Source: Arabidopsis thaliana
Lineage: Eukaryota > Streptophyta > Magnoliopsida > Brassicales > Brassicaceae
Direction: 5' to 3'
Length of the DNA stretch: 64,000 bases
Assembly: GCF_000001735.4 (NCBI RefSeq)
Contig: NC_003070.9
Coordinates: forward strand, 11,278,001-11,342,000
Position 1 is the first letter of the stretch. Each line of letters opens with the position of its first letter. The notes beneath the pieces were generated by a model. It had not been told where the DNA came from. It saw only the letters and a list, made by a program, of their open reading frames with translations, and made no database searches. Of the stretch, positions 11,328-23,699 are shown one piece after another. The translations under genes and the position numbers were made by a program.

Positions 11328-14300
11328 TTATTGCTTAATGCTTACCCGCATGCGCTTCGTGCTTCTCTCAGTTTCTACATTGATATCTCCAGGCTCTTCA
11401 CTGTGTTCAATCTCATTAACAAGTCCTTGAAGAGGTGTATACCCTTTATTACCTTCTTCGGCTTCAGAAACATGTGGAAGAGTACTGTTTGAATAATTAT
11501 CAAGTCGAGTCTCCGCTGATGAACAGTCCTCTAAGAGTCGTATACCCCATTGTTCAATATCACTATATCTTTTGTCTAATTGCTCAATCTTTATATCCAC
11601 ATGATCGTAGTAGTTCCGTTGAGCTAGAGCAGCATTATCTTCGTTTAGAGGGATACGACAGTCCAATATAGCTATATTATAGCAATCCTCCCCATAATAT
11701 CTATCTTTATTAACTTCGAAATAAATGTCATAATCAAAGTTGTTCCCAAATCTGTCTTTGAACTCACATTTTACCTCGAGCTCTACTGGCTCCTCCTTAT
11801 TAGTTACCAATGCGCCAATCCTAAATCTGAAGAATGGTTGGGAGAGATGGACGTGAAGTATAGGAATGGTCAGAGAGGAGCTTCCAGTAGTACGGTAAGT
11901 GAAATATGATGGCACTTCTTCTTTCCCTGTAAATAACATGTAGTTGAAAATAATTGATTCTTGGTGATGAAGGACAGTTTCTGGATCCAAGTTGAAGCAG
12001 TCCAAGAAACTGAGTACGACTTTAGGAAGAGAAGAGGAGGCTGTGTCAATATTGTCTGCTTTCATCACCTCCATCCCACTTGGATATCCACTCAATTCAA
12101 CTCTGGTCAATGTACCACAATTTCGAAACAAAGCTTCCTTAAGATGTTTCAGTTTAGACATGTGTAGGAACACACATTTTAGCCTGCTGCAACTGTTCAT
12201 GCTTAGCTCAGTGAGGTTAGAGAATTTCTCGATCCACCAAGGAACCTCTTCAATCGCTGTTTCGTCTAGATAGAGCACTGAGATGTTGGTTGAGATTTCA
12301 GGAAAGCTCCTCAACTGTGAGCATCCACTGAAACAAAGGTAATCAAGAGATTGGAGGTTGATTCCGGTGGGCAGAGTCTCCAGATTTATGCAGTTTATTA
12401 TGATCAAGTCCTTCAGTTGATTGAGATTCTGAAATGAGGAAGTAAGCTCCACCAAACTTGGGAGATTCTCGAGATGCAAGCTCGTCAAAGTGGGAGACAA
12501 CATCATCGCCAGGAAGGGCGTAAGCGGCTGAACCAAATAACAAGTTTTACGGGTTTTCAGTGGCAAATTACTTTTAAAGTTAAATTTTAGAAAATAAATC
12601 TTTAAAAACGAAAAGAATAACAGTACTAATGTATTATGGGTAAATCTCATCGGTATTAATAGATTGTTTGGAACTTTCCATTCACGATCACATCTACTCT
12701 TTATTAAAACCGATTATTTTTTAATTACATAATATATGTCATTAGAAAATAGCTAAAAATAATAAATTAAGAAAATCCCATGTATAATTTTCTTTTACGT
12801 TTTAATGATATCACGACAAAGGAAAAAACCCAATTGATATCATCTTTAATTTCTTATTTTCTTTCCATTTTTATCTGTTTTTTACTTTTTATTTATTTTT
12901 TTTTAAAATCAGATATTTTCTTCTTCATTCTTTGTAACCAAAATTTACTTTCCAATCAAATTAAATTATTCATAAATATATAAAAATTAGTGTTTTTTAA
13001 GTTTTCACACGAGTCAACGACAATGATTTTTTTTTACTTTTATAAAAGTGTTAGGGAAAGAGTTTGGAGATAATGTTAAGTGTAGAACTACTTACCTTCT
13101 CTTCTTCCCATTGTTTCTCATCACTCTCTTCTTTTGATATTCTAAACTCAACAAGATTCTCGAGATGTAAATTAGAAGGGAAATCTTCAATGTTTGTTAG
13201 ATTTAGATTGAGAACTGAGATGTTGGTTGAGAATTTGGGAAAAGTCTTCAACTTTGAGCAATGATAGAGATTGAGGCGGTCAAGAGATTTGAGGTTGAAT
13301 CCGGTAGGAAGAATTTTCAGACTTTTGCAGTTTAGCATGTCCAAGTTCAACAGTTTATTGAGATTTCGTATAGAGGACGGGAGCTCGACCAAACTCTCGC
13401 AAAACTTAAGATTAAGTATCTCGAGATTAGTAGCTTCAGAAAGATCTGGAATTACTTTCAGGTTTGATGATCCGTGCAGATCCATTTCCTTTAGACATGT
13501 AAGTGGCTGTATCCAACAAAAATCAAACATAGAGCTCAAAAGAAATTACACATCATGTGGCACTATTGTCATAAAAAAACAAAATAACAACATAAGAAAT
13601 TATTCTCAAAACTTACCGCAACTCCTTCCCATAGCTTATGTAGCTTGCTGTACTGCATTTCGAGCTTGACAAGGTTTTCAGGACGAAAACCAAAAGGCAT
13701 ACACCTCATTGGAAATTTGGACCAGCACAATAGTTTGAGTGTACGGGGCAAATAGTCGAAACTTGGAGGTAAATGCAAACCGTCTTCTTTCAAACCAAAG
13801 TTCTTAATTTCTAAGAAACGGAGATTAGACATCCCTTTGAAGGCCCTCTCATGTACATCCAACTCACGAATATTCCTTATATCCAGTGATATACCTAAAA
13901 CCTTTTGAGTACCCTGAAAAATATGATATATATGAGAAATAGACAACCCCATACAATTCATCGTTTATCAGATGGCATCTCTTAAACCTTATACGTATAT
14001 TGAGTTATGAAAGGATCAAAAATATTTTTTTTAAACTTACAGTGCATGCATTGAGTATATCATGTATATCATTTGGATCCACCAGAAATTCTCGTTCTCC
14101 AGGTTTGTCAATGGACTGAATGCGAACAATTTTTCTACCCATTTCTTGTAGCGAACGGTGCATCACCACATAACCTTGTCTGACATGAATGAGGGACTTA
14201 TCAGCTAGGTTTTCTAGTGCAAAACTAACATCACTATCTGCCAGCAAGGACTTGATGGTTGTGACTTCCATATGATTGAAAAGACATGCGATATGACGAA

Positions 14301-15697
14301 ATATCTCTTGATCTTCACTCTCTAACCCATCATAGCTGATTCTTAGTATTTTTTCAATTTTACCGTCTATACGTAGACTATTCTCAAGCCTTGGCAGCAT
14401 ATCCATCCAGTATTCCATATCCCTCCTCCGCAAATATTTACCCAAAAGATTAAGACCCAAAGGAAAATTGCCCGCATGTCTTACTACATCAACTACAAGA
14501 TCCTCAAAACCTTTAGGAGCATAGTTTTGCTTGAATGCAGATTGACATAACATCTGACAAGCATGCACATCAGTTGGGAAACTTACTTCATAAATATGAT
14601 CAATTCCATGAGCAATCAAGAAGTGCTTATCATTTGTAACCACAATGATTCTGCTCCCATATCCAAACCATTGAGTTTGACCCACTAATGTATCTAGTAC
14701 CATTATATCATCCAAATCATCAATAATGATAAGAACTTTTTGGTGCTTTAGCCTCTCTTCCAATGCAGCTGGATCATCTATCTTTATGTCTTTTTTCCCG
14801 AGAATTTCAGATAGGAAGTGTCCTTGTAGCTGCAACTTCATATTGGGGTCGTCCGGATTGGCGCCACTATAAATATTCCGACTATAAGATACAAAAGCCC
14901 TGTCGATGAAAGTGCTACCTTGGAAATGTCGAGAAAGTCGTTTAAACAGAGCTCTTGCAATGGTAGTCTTACCAATCCCTGAGGAACCCGATATACCAAC
15001 CATTCTCACTTCTTTAGATTCCAGTTGCAGCAGTAAACTCATTTCAGCGATGTGATCTTCGATGCCAACAAGTTCCTCAGAATCCTTGGGTGTAGTTAAA
15101 AGCAGTTTACCCAAAACATCATTGGCTATTTCTTCAATCATTTTTGCTTCGTCGTTCCTAATAAGATGAAAGATAATTTAACAAATATGAAACAACAATT
15201 TATTTCAAGATGTATCTAATAATAAAAAAAACATACCATTTGGCAGAGTCAAATCCAAGCATATTCGCTACAAGAGTCAACGCTTTCTTCCATTGATTTT
15301 TCACTTCCTCATCTGTTTGTCTCTTGCAAGTATTTTCAAAGATCTTTCCGAAGTCGCCGATTTGATGCCTCACTTGGGAAGGATCCACATGGTAGAAAAC
15401 TGGTATGACAATTTTATCATTGCAGTTTACAATCTCCAGCAACTCGTTAAGACACCAGCTCGATGAAGCGTAGTTTTTTGAGAAAACGACCACAGCGATC
15501 CTGGATTCCTTGATGGCTTGTTCAAGATCGGGCCAGAGAGAGTGGCTTCTCTCGATCTCATTGTCTCTGAAAGCAGTGATTAGTTTCCGATCAAGCTCTT
15601 TGAGAAAGTGGCTACGGAATGTTACGCGGACGTCTTCCCCTCTGAAGCTCAAGAAAACATCATATAACCAATTGTGAGAAGAAGATGACGAAGCCAT
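11328..15697 (-). CDS. TIR-NBS-LRR immune receptor (RAC1 locus, At1g31540)
   Basis: Intracellular immune receptor. Exons: 15697-15237, 15157-14041, 13913-13617, 13506-13096 and 12527-11328. They sum to 3,486 bases (1,161 residues) with all phases closing. TIR domain, residues about 10-150: YDVFLSFRGEDVR, with the putative NADase Glu in WCLNELLEI. NB-ARC: P-loop GSSGIGKTT near residue 211, kinase-2 LIIIDDLDD, RNBS-B SRIIVVTND, GLPL variant NFPLGL, MHD-like VVMHRSLQEMGR. LRRs start in exon 3 (LEMQYSKLHKLWEG) and run through exon 5. A C-terminal jelly-roll/Ig-like post-LRR region follows (CFNLDPE onward), then an acidic tail. From memory, the Ksk-1 allele of this locus confers Albugo candida (white rust) resistance; the specificity of this allele cannot be read from sequence. 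No frameshift or internal stop was found. Confidence 0.93.
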
Positions 15698-16107
15698 AGA
15701 GAGAGAGAGTTAGAAGGAGGAAACAAGGAACGAAGACTTTTAAGAAGAGAAATAGAGGAGAAGTAGTGAGTCTGTCTTGGTGGATATAAAACATTTAACA
15801 TAACAGCTTAGAGGTAACTTGACTTAATCACGGCCACACAAGTTTTCACAATTATTTCTTAGACTTTTCTGATGCAACTTGGCGGAAGTTTCCTCTTTGT
15901 TGACTCAGTGGTCACAACCATCTTTCATAGCCTCTTGTCTTTACATTACTATCTCATTCATTTACATATTCTTAATAAAGATGTATAGTTCATCATACTC
16001 CAAATCAAGTAGATGTGCTTCTCATTTTATGCAAAGGAGAGGTTTTATGGAGAAGTATTCTCACGGGCAACATGAGTTTACTGTGAGAAATAGCAAAATG
16101 ATCATTA
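15698..16107. promoter_or_regulatory. Upstream region of the TIR-NBS-LRR gene
   Basis: This holds the 5' leader (GAGA-rich just before the start codon at 15697) and the promoter. An open frame on the plus strand (15879-16154) has a hydrophobic stretch but no family resemblance and runs into the adjacent MITE, so I do not call it. No clear W-box cluster beyond isolated TTGAC motifs. Confidence 0.4.
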
Positions 16108-16116
16108 CATTAGAAC

Positions 16117-16662
16117 GGAAAATGGGTAAAAAAAAACTCTCCTTTATCCAATAACATGTAAAAAACCGTCAACTTTTATTTTGGTATTTAAACCCTCACC
16201 TTTTAAAAAATGGTAATATAACATCTAATATTATCAAACCAAATAAATATCAAATAAACTATTATTTTGAAACATAAATAAAACAATTTAGTTTGTATTT
16301 ATCTATTTCAAATTCGAGTTCGATTTCTTTTCCAGTATTTAGTTGTTGATTTTTTGCGATATAAAAAGTAAGTTTCATTGCCAATACAAATCGTTATGTA
16401 AACTAAAATTAGTTTATAGCTTAGCATATTTAATTTTATTTTTGTTCAAATTTGTTCTAACTTTTGAAATTTTAGGAAAATAAATCTTAAACCAAATTAT
16501 TTTTATTATTTATATTTATTTTGTCTTATTTTAAATTAATTTAATAATCATAGGTGTTATTTTACCATTTTAAAAAAGGTGAGAGCTTAAAAACCCACAA
16601 AAATAGTTGACGGTTTTTTACATGTTTTTGGAAAAGGTGAGGGTTTCTTTACACATTTTACC
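16117..16662. mobile_element. Mutator-like MITE with long inverted repeats, 546 bp
   Basis: The ends are inverted repeats of about 100 bp. Left: GGAAAATGGGTAAA, then ACATGTAAAAAACCGTCAAC. Right end, reverse complemented: GGTAAAATGTGTAAA with the same inner ACATGTAAAAAACCGTCAAC. They are flanked by 9-bp near-identical target copies, CATTAGAAC (16108-16116) and TATTAGAAC (16663-16671). Long inverted repeats with a 9-bp duplication indicate the Mutator superfamily. There is no coding capacity. Confidence 0.75.
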
Positions 16663-16671
16663 TATTAGAAC

Positions 16672-17164
16672 TAATAAGACACACATTTGGAAAGATTTTA
16701 AACAAGGACTTATTTGTGTTAAAATGTAAATATTGTCAACACGAACAAAGATAATCTAATTTTGATGCTAATTTTTAAGATTTATTTAATCAAAAATAAA
16801 ATAAATCATGCATTGCTTAGTCTTGGTTCTGAATCTGTATTCATGTTGGAACTCTATTAAGTAATAAGTATCACGTTGATACTATCAACCACTTGCTGAA
16901 CAATATAATAGACTGAAAATAGAGTAAAAGCTGCGTTATTGCAGTCTATATATTTTCTACAAAAGAAGTTCGAATCATATGCTAAACAACAAGAGATTTG
17001 ACTATGAAGAAGCTAAGTCATTACATTATCGCAATTGGTGTAAAACTAAAATAAGCCACTGGTGTATGAGATTTTTGGGTTACCTGAAAACGTGTGTCCA
17101 GCTGGAAGGATACTGAAGTATCTCTCGCAAGATCGTTGAATTCAATGAACGCTGGACCATAACT
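16672..17164. other. Spacer with a possible exon fragment
   Basis: Mostly AT-rich. About 17085-17160 on the minus strand is open in more than one frame and followed by a donor-like GTAACC, but I recognise no protein. It may be a remnant of a gene formerly beside the duplicated block. Confidence 0.3.
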
Positions 17165-17625
17165 CGTAATTTTCCAAACCCGAAGCCACAACCTCTAATT
17201 TTAGTTTTGTCCCAAATGAAAGTATTTAAATAAATAAATCTACATATTACCAATAGTCTAACAATCTTAACATACTATCCATGTAACCGGACCATTTTCC
17301 AAAATATATATACATTTAGATTAAAGATCTCTAGAAATCTACTTTTAACACTCAACATTTTTTCTTCATTGTAAACACCTTTGGAAGAAGAATCCATCAT
17401 TTTTATCAAATAGGAGAAGATTTCTAAACTTTTTATTTTATTAATCAATTGAATCATGTTTTACCGTCTCTTTTGTTATATGTGTGGCAATGTCAGTAGT
17501 CCTCCAACTGGGTTTTAGGATTCTAAGTAGGAGATTCATTGAATTGATAAATTGGTTGTTATTAGAATTTTTTTATCCTTAGATCTTTTTATTCAGATAT
17601 TTTACATTATGAAATCAACTTGAGC
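17165..17625. repeat. Duplicated block, copy 2 (GDSL 3' flank)
   Basis: Near-identical to 6900-7440 in the same orientation. Here it directly follows, on the minus strand, the stop codon of the GDSL lipase gene, so it probably includes that gene's 3' untranslated region. The match fades at about 17622 where lipase sequence begins. Confidence 0.75.
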
Positions 17626-17634
17626 TTGTGTCAA

Positions 17635-19284
17635 CTATTCATCAAAGAATATTGTGTTTCCAACGACTTCCTTCTTCTTAATCATTGAGCTGAGACATGA
17701 CCAATCGAAAGGAGGAATCGCATATGGTCCTTTGACTAATCCATCAGCCATCGATTTGTGTGCAGCCTCAGTCATATGAAGGCCATCCCAGGCCACATAC
17801 TTTGAAGGATCACTACAAGCTTCCACTCCTACACTCCCACAACTTCTACTTAAGTTGAAGTTGTACGGCCCTCCTACACCGCAACAAGCTGACAAGTGTC
17901 TGTTTATGAATCCTGACAATGTCATTGATTTTAGAAACTCGGTTAGTACCGACTCATTAACTTGGTTGTGAAGAAATCAAGAAGGCTAACCGTATTTACT
18001 TGGTTCTCGGCCAAGGCGCAATGAAGCATTGTAGTAGTCAGCATATATGATGTTGACGTGAGGGTTAAGCTTCCTGAGTCTGTTGAGTTCTTCCTGAAGC
18101 TGCTCACTGTGGTATTCTCCAAACTTGTTCAGCCATTTCAAACATCCTGTTAAAGGATCATATTCTTCCATGTTTGATGTTTGGTGTAATGTCAAAAATG
18201 CTACTGAGCATCCGAGAGGGAACCCTCCGGGCACCAGAAATGTTCTTCCTCCCATACCAATCAACTCCTGGATTCAACACAGTCCCAAAGAAACACACAC
18301 GTTATAGTTTTTTACTCGTTATTGTGACTAGCAGATCAAGAATCTTATTAAAATGGTTACCGTAATCGCAGAAGAAATAGTACTAATCACCAACGGAACA
18401 AGCTCTTTGACCTCGTCCAATGGTCTGAGTTGGAAGAATGGGAAATTGTAATCATTAGCTCCAATCTCTCCCATGAGAATCAAAGCATTTCCAATCATAT
18501 CTCTACAATCTAAGAACAAATACAAGTTAGCTCAAACCACTTGAAAACAAATACATTATAATCACTTTACTAAAGTTGATCTTCACTATTACTACCTGAT
18601 GGTAAGCCACATAGATTTGGTAAGCTCTGCTTGAAGATCTTAAGCTGAACTCCTAAACTGAAGTTGTGAGGACAATGGTATCCTTTCTCTTCTAGAAAAG
18701 AACTTTCCAATGCAGTTGCTGAGGCTACGGCAAAATTAACTCCTTTCTCAAAGTTTCCATTTGTAGATCCGAAGTAAGGAGGCACATAAGGAAGCCCCAA
18801 AAATTCAGCTGCAAAGAAAAACAAAATTGGAGCATCACTTGAGGTTTCACAATGTTAACTTGCTGTTCAAGAAAATAGAAAAACAGAGAAAGATTTGACA
18901 TAAGAAACCTAAGAATTCAGTGAACAGAACACACAAAATTAGAATGCTTTTATGTAAATTTAACCTAACAAAACTGCGCCAAAACAGTCAATTTACACAT
19001 AAATAAAGAGAAGTACCGATGAAGTCAATGATGAGGCGACCGTCAGAGAAACGACCGGTTGGGTGGTGGAAGAAAGTTTCTCCGTACGGTGGAAACGCGC
19101 TCATAGGAAGATTGTTATGATCTGAGAGACCTAGCAAGTTTCCAGTGTCGGCAATCGAATCGCCGAAACTGATGATCGACTCGAAGTTCCGGCACTGCGA
19201 TTCCGAGCTTACGATAGAAACAAAAAGAGTAGATAAAAAGAGGCTACCTAGTTTCATCAACACATGAGAATCTAGCGACGCCAT
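17635..19284 (-). CDS. GDSL esterase/lipase, secreted (At1g31550-like)
   Basis: SGNH-fold serine hydrolase acting on esters, probably in the apoplast. Exons: 19284-19017, 18808-18596, 18509-18361, 18267-17991 and 17912-17635. They total 1,185 bases (394 residues) with all phases closing. N-terminal signal peptide ([16 protein letters not shown]). Block [13 protein letters not shown] (catalytic Ser43), block [13 protein letters not shown], block [12 protein letters not shown] (oxyanion Asn) and block [12 protein letters not shown] (catalytic Asp/His) are all present. Length and the five-exon structure are normal for the plant family. Neighbours are the RAC1-type receptor (minus strand, downstream) and a broken CCR4-like copy (upstream). 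The physiological substrate is unknown. Confidence 0.93.
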
Positions 19285-19940
19285 GGGAGTGGTCCAGAGT
19301 GACTTTCTGTTTTTCTATCTTTTTATTTACTTTATATATATTATTGTTTTGGAATGTACCGTTAGTGATCAATGATGATGACTCAATGAGCCTTTCTTGT
19401 TGCCTTATAAAGAAAGGTGGGACAAGGCAATTTACTTTCTATGACCTACAAAATTTTGTATTTGTATCGTTTAAAACGAGCCTTTCTTGTTACCTTACCC
19501 ACCCTCTAGAAAATATCAAAGAAACAAGTAACAACCATGAGGGAGTGGTGGGGTCAGAAAAACTAGTCAATTTCTTATAACTTCTTATCAAGAGTAAAAA
19601 TCTTGTTCAGTAAATTAAACAACTAACGAATAACGATCATATACTCCAATTGCTCTTTTATTTAACCTTAGCCTTTTTGAAGCCACAAGCATTGTTAAGT
19701 CGAGAGGAATAAATAGAACGAGGCCGACAATAATACCCGAAAGAAAAGTGAGAGTAATACTATTTTACACAACCTATACACTTTTTAGGAAGTGTAGAAC
19801 CACGTTAGAAAATTAGGTCTAAAAGCTTATTATCTCACGCAGTCAAATGATTTAAACATTTTGTTTTCCTAAAATAATATTAAATTAAAATCTAAATATG
19901 TTTTGGCCAACTATCAGAGAAAGATATTATAATTATAGCA
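19285..19940. other. Upstream region of the GDSL gene
   Basis: Contains the GDSL promoter and leader and then AT-rich spacer up to the CCR4-like pseudogene. TTTATATATATTA near 19330 (also AT-rich on the minus strand) may serve as TATA. The phrase GAGCCTTTCTTGTT occurs twice (19388 and 19479) as a short direct repeat. Confidence 0.35.
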
Positions 19941-22067
19941 ATATTTTTTGGTTGATCTGAAACTCAACGCCGATGATCACTCGGGTGACTTTATTAGGTA
20001 AGAAATGGACTACATCGGGTGAAATCCAAGAGCTTCATAGGTGAAATAAAATCAGAAGGCGTGAATAACACGTAATCGAGTGTTTTAGCAAATCCTGGCA
20101 CATATTTTGTGAACTTTGGCTCTCCTTTAGTGAATCCATACGCACTGCATAGTCCAAAATTCAGTGTCTTCTTCTTCACCTCCCAAAGGCCACACAATCG
20201 GTATATTGTCTGAATTTAGGTATGCATACACCTGAAGAGAGTGTGAAAGAGAATAAAATCATGTTTCTTGGACAAGAAGAAACGAAAACAAAATAACATT
20301 CCAAATATGGTTGAAGTTATACATCACTCGAGGGGTTCGAATTGAAGTCACCAGCAAGGATCACCGATGGACTGCAATTTTCTACAGCCGATATCGTCCT
20401 CTTGAACATGGCTAATCTAAACATTAGAGACTTGGCTTGAGCCAGTTTTACATCATCCCATTCATCAGGTTTCCTGCGTTTGAAAAATTATGAAAATCAT
20501 ATATATATGAAAGTTGGCCAACTCTCTCCAAATGAGTGACACATCATCACACAATAAAATGACATGTGTCATTCTATATTAATTAAATTAAAAGAGTAGT
20601 AAAACTAATTGAGAAAAAATCAAAAGTCTTTTGTTGTGTTAAATTCTTCATTAATTTCACTCTTAAATGAATTTTCTAAAAACATTCAATTATAAAAATT
20701 CATAATAATGTATCAAGCACTACTTTCATTCTATTCTACTTATTTTATTAAATTGTTTTTTTATCAATAATCATTAATTTAATGGCTAAATATTTACTTG
20801 TGTTGTAGTTTAGATGTTTGCTACGTAACCTCATATTAATTTAGTAATTTTAGTTAGATATTTTCTTATTATTACGTTTTCTGAATATGGTTTATCATAT
20901 GACTTTCTTTCTGTACATTTTTGTGCGTTCTGATAACTTGATAACATCGATATACAATTTTTTTACGTAATAGTCATCTGAGACATTGGACATACCAAAA
21001 AAAAAAAAACATGACTATATGGCTATATGCAAGGGAAGATAATTAAAGTGTTAACTTAGATTACTAAAATATCATAATGTGATATTGTGTATTAGATGAT
21101 GATAGAATATATGGAATAAAGAATTGTTTATTACAACTAAGTTAGACAAGTTTCAAAATACATAAGTAATATAACTACATACATATGTATCAATATATCA
21201 TATATTGTTGTTGTATCTGATCATGATAGTGAAATATTAAAATAATAGATGTATAAATATTTATATTATATTTGAATTGATATTTCGAGTTATACATGAA
21301 TCTAATTATAAAAAATAATAGTTTTATTAAATAGATATGAATTTATCAAAATGAACATCGAAATCAATAAAAAAACTCATAATCATATTTTTCCGATAAT
21401 TTTAAAAATAAAAACCCACGCGTAGCATGGGCGCTCATCTAATATATATTAATAAACCAAAAGGTTAAACGAAATACTCATAAATTTCTAGCTAATGAAT
21501 ATTAATTATTTTACCCGGATTTTAAATGAGTGGTTGCATCTTACAACAATAACGACATGATTAAACGGTTTTAAAATCTTGAAAGCTGCCAATATTCCGA
21601 GGCAATTGCAATTTAGTTTTTTAACTGCATCACCACGTATGGTACTCGCCACACAACGGCTTTCAGCAAGATTGTTGTAGTCTACAATATTGTATGTAAT
21701 CAACTCTGCTGTGTTTGAAGAAAAGAAAAAAAAGAACAAGGGACTTTGTTAGGCTCATTAATTAGACTTAAACCCTAAGATCACATTTTACGTGTTAAAG
21801 TCTCTATTTATACAATTTGGGCTTGAAAAAGATTGCACAGCCGTCTCTTTTATATCCTTCTCCTCTTGGAAAATAAATTCCAGTGTATCGAAAAAACTAA
21901 TGTACTCGTCTACTTCCTGCAAATGTTTATCATGAATTTAGGCTTACACAAGTCCCCCCCATTATGTGTGATACGAGAGACAAAGAAAAAGAAACCTGTA
22001 GACAGATGAAATCAGCTTTAAAACTCGTTATATTATCAAGAATCTCCTTTGAACGGTTATCCCACCT
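19941..22067 (-). pseudogene. Second CCR4-like deadenylase copy, broken
   Basis: Paralogue of the gene at 3188-4631, with the same exon order on the minus strand. Near 22067-22009: RWDNRSKEILDN and ADFICLQ. Near 21915: EVDEY. 21739-21540: AELITY, FKILKPFNHVVIV. Near 20475-20330: KPDEWDDVKLAQAK, VILAGDFNSNP. Near 20230-19950: SAYGFTKGEPKFTK, PGFAKTLDYVLF. The final exon has a frameshift or extra sequence near the GEEE/LGLCSAYG region, and the last exon loses the SDHLPIG frame (it ends after TRCSPFLTK, then a stop). The intron between the FKILKPF and GDFNS exons carries a Helitron-like insert. Confidence 0.75.
20495..21442 (+). mobile_element. Helitron-like insert in a CCR4-like intron, about 0.95 kb
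   Basis: The right end is a GC-rich hairpin, CCCACGCGTAGCATGGG, followed a few bases later by CTAA at 21439-21442 with a T next. This is the 3' signature of Helitrons (hairpin, CTRR, insertion between A and T). The left end is less certain: it lies in TATATATATGAAAGTTGGCC or at the CTCTCC near 20522. The same intron of the 3.2-4.6 kb copy lacks this DNA, giving an empty site in TATTTTAATA-like sequence. No RepHel coding region, so non-autonomous. Confidence 0.6.
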
Positions 22068-22486
22068 ATGAAAAAAAGATTAAAAGCATAGGCTTGATCT
22101 TTCTTTTGATAAACCATGAATCAACCAGATTGAACCGGAGTGGGCAAGTGGCACGAGATGGGTTAGTCTGCTATGGTCCATCTCAATTTATCGGAATAAA
22201 ATCCTTAGATAGAGGATTGTTTTATTTAGCTAGTGTCGGAATGAACATTTGGAATTTCTAATCATGAACCCCAAAAAAAAATCATAAATAAAATTTTTGA
22301 AGAGTTTACTTGAACAGTTTTCATCAATAAAGAAAAAAAATTGTTAGCTCCAGACGCTTGATTCAGCCATTCGGGTTGTCGTATAAATTCAAGTTTTGAT
22401 CAAACATTGTCTTAAATTGATATTTCGGATCTAATGAATCATTAAGTTTGGTTTTTAGATCATATAAGTTTGGATTTTTTTCTTGG
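22068..22486. other. Spacer before the ECS1 duplication
   Basis: AT-rich, with a short open frame (22049-22261) that shows no known motif. No gene called. Confidence 0.35.
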
Positions 22487-23012
22487 ACTCACTTGAGAAT
22501 GGGATATTCGTATCTCAAAGCTCATACGCCAAGAGTCTTGTGACAAGGTTCAAAGTACATCCCAAGGTATATCATTTTCCAAAACACCCAAGATCATTAC
22601 GGTAGAACCGTTAAAAGATGATGAAAAAAAGATGATGAAGAAGATCAGAAACTTGATGAGAAATTGTTTCAGACAGTAACCCACAAACCAAGAAGCTGCC
22701 CCACCTAAATAATGCAATGAAACCGTATCCACAGAAATACACACACACATAAATAATAAATATTAGAATAATGCATGGGGGTAAAGACATTTCGCCGAAG
22801 ACTAAGAAATGATCCAAAACTCGAAGACCCTTAAGAGACTACTAAGTCGTCGATAGCTTCAACCTCTCTTCTCTTATCTCTCCGATATTTTAGTCTTATT
22901 CTCTACCATATATCTTCACTTCTCTATTCTATATAAATGCATAAACCTGAGTCACGCTGATAAGTAAATTAAGAAAGGAATATTAATTAAGATGGCATCT
23001 TCTATAGTCTCC
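22487..23012 (+). pseudogene. Decapitated ECS1 paralogue: promoter plus first seven codons
   Basis: Almost identical to 32771-33320, including the TATATAAAT box (22930-22938 here, 33238-33246 at the intact gene) and the start codon with MASSIVS at 22992-23012. After that the homology stops abruptly and inverted-repeat transposon sequence begins. The missing signal peptide and mature coding sequence are not found nearby; the downstream flank resumes near 23700. A transcript from this promoter would enter transposon DNA. Confidence 0.8.
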
Positions 23013-23640
23013 TGCAATATAGCTTTTTCGTGTATCGATGACAGTCGATAACTCATTTTAGAGCATGTGCAATGGATAGAGATTTTATAAATCGTTTATT
23101 TAATGTACAATGTGCAATGGATAAAACTTAAATAAATAATAACCGTAATTTTAAATAAAATAAAAAAATTAAATTTTTGAATCGATAACTGTAACTAATC
23201 AAAATTTTATCATATTCGTTCTGGTTCGTTTTTTTCTTTTAAAATAACTCATTTGGATATTTTCTAAGTTTCTGGATATTTTGGTTAACCGTTTGGTTAT
23301 TGGTTCGATTTTATTTTATTTAAAACTTAAATCAATAACTCAACTAAATTATATGCATTAAAATAATATATTCGATAGACTTATAAAATCTCTAAATGAG
23401 TTATCGACTGTCACGTCATCGATACACGGAAGGGCTATGTTGTAGGAGATTTTTCAGATTGTGGTTTGACATGTATTTATTTGACATGGAGGTTTATCTT
23501 GCAAAAAAAAAATTACATATAGGATTTTTTTTGCACAAAATCCTTATGTTTTCAAACGGAGTTATCTAGTGCCACGTCATCTATACACGGGAGGGTTGTA
23601 TTGCGGGTGACTTTAGAGATGGTGGGGTTGACTTGCATAA
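23013..23640. mobile_element. Inverted-repeat insert replacing the ECS1 paralogue body
   Basis: Left arm GTGTATCGATGACAGTCGATAACTCA (23030-23056) and right arm near 23395-23430 (reverse complement GTGTATCGATGACGTGACAGTCGATAACTCA) form a near-perfect inverted repeat. A third, diverged copy of the arm (GAGTTATCTAGTGCCACGTCATCTATACACGG) lies at about 23560. The right flank of each copy continues with a similar AGGG-TT-TATTGT motif, so two elements or a tandemly repeated end may be present. Superfamily unassigned (Mutator-like guessed). Target duplication not resolved. Confidence 0.5.
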
Positions 23641-23699
23641 TTCGAACTTGGAGGGTAAACTTGCAAACGAGATTGATTTGGAGAGTTATTTTGCAGAAA

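Noticed and set aside
22550..22817. Open frames in the ECS1 upstream region (also 32840-33125)
   Set aside because: They lie antisense in the promoter, are present in both duplicated copies because the DNA is duplicated, and show no recognisable protein features.
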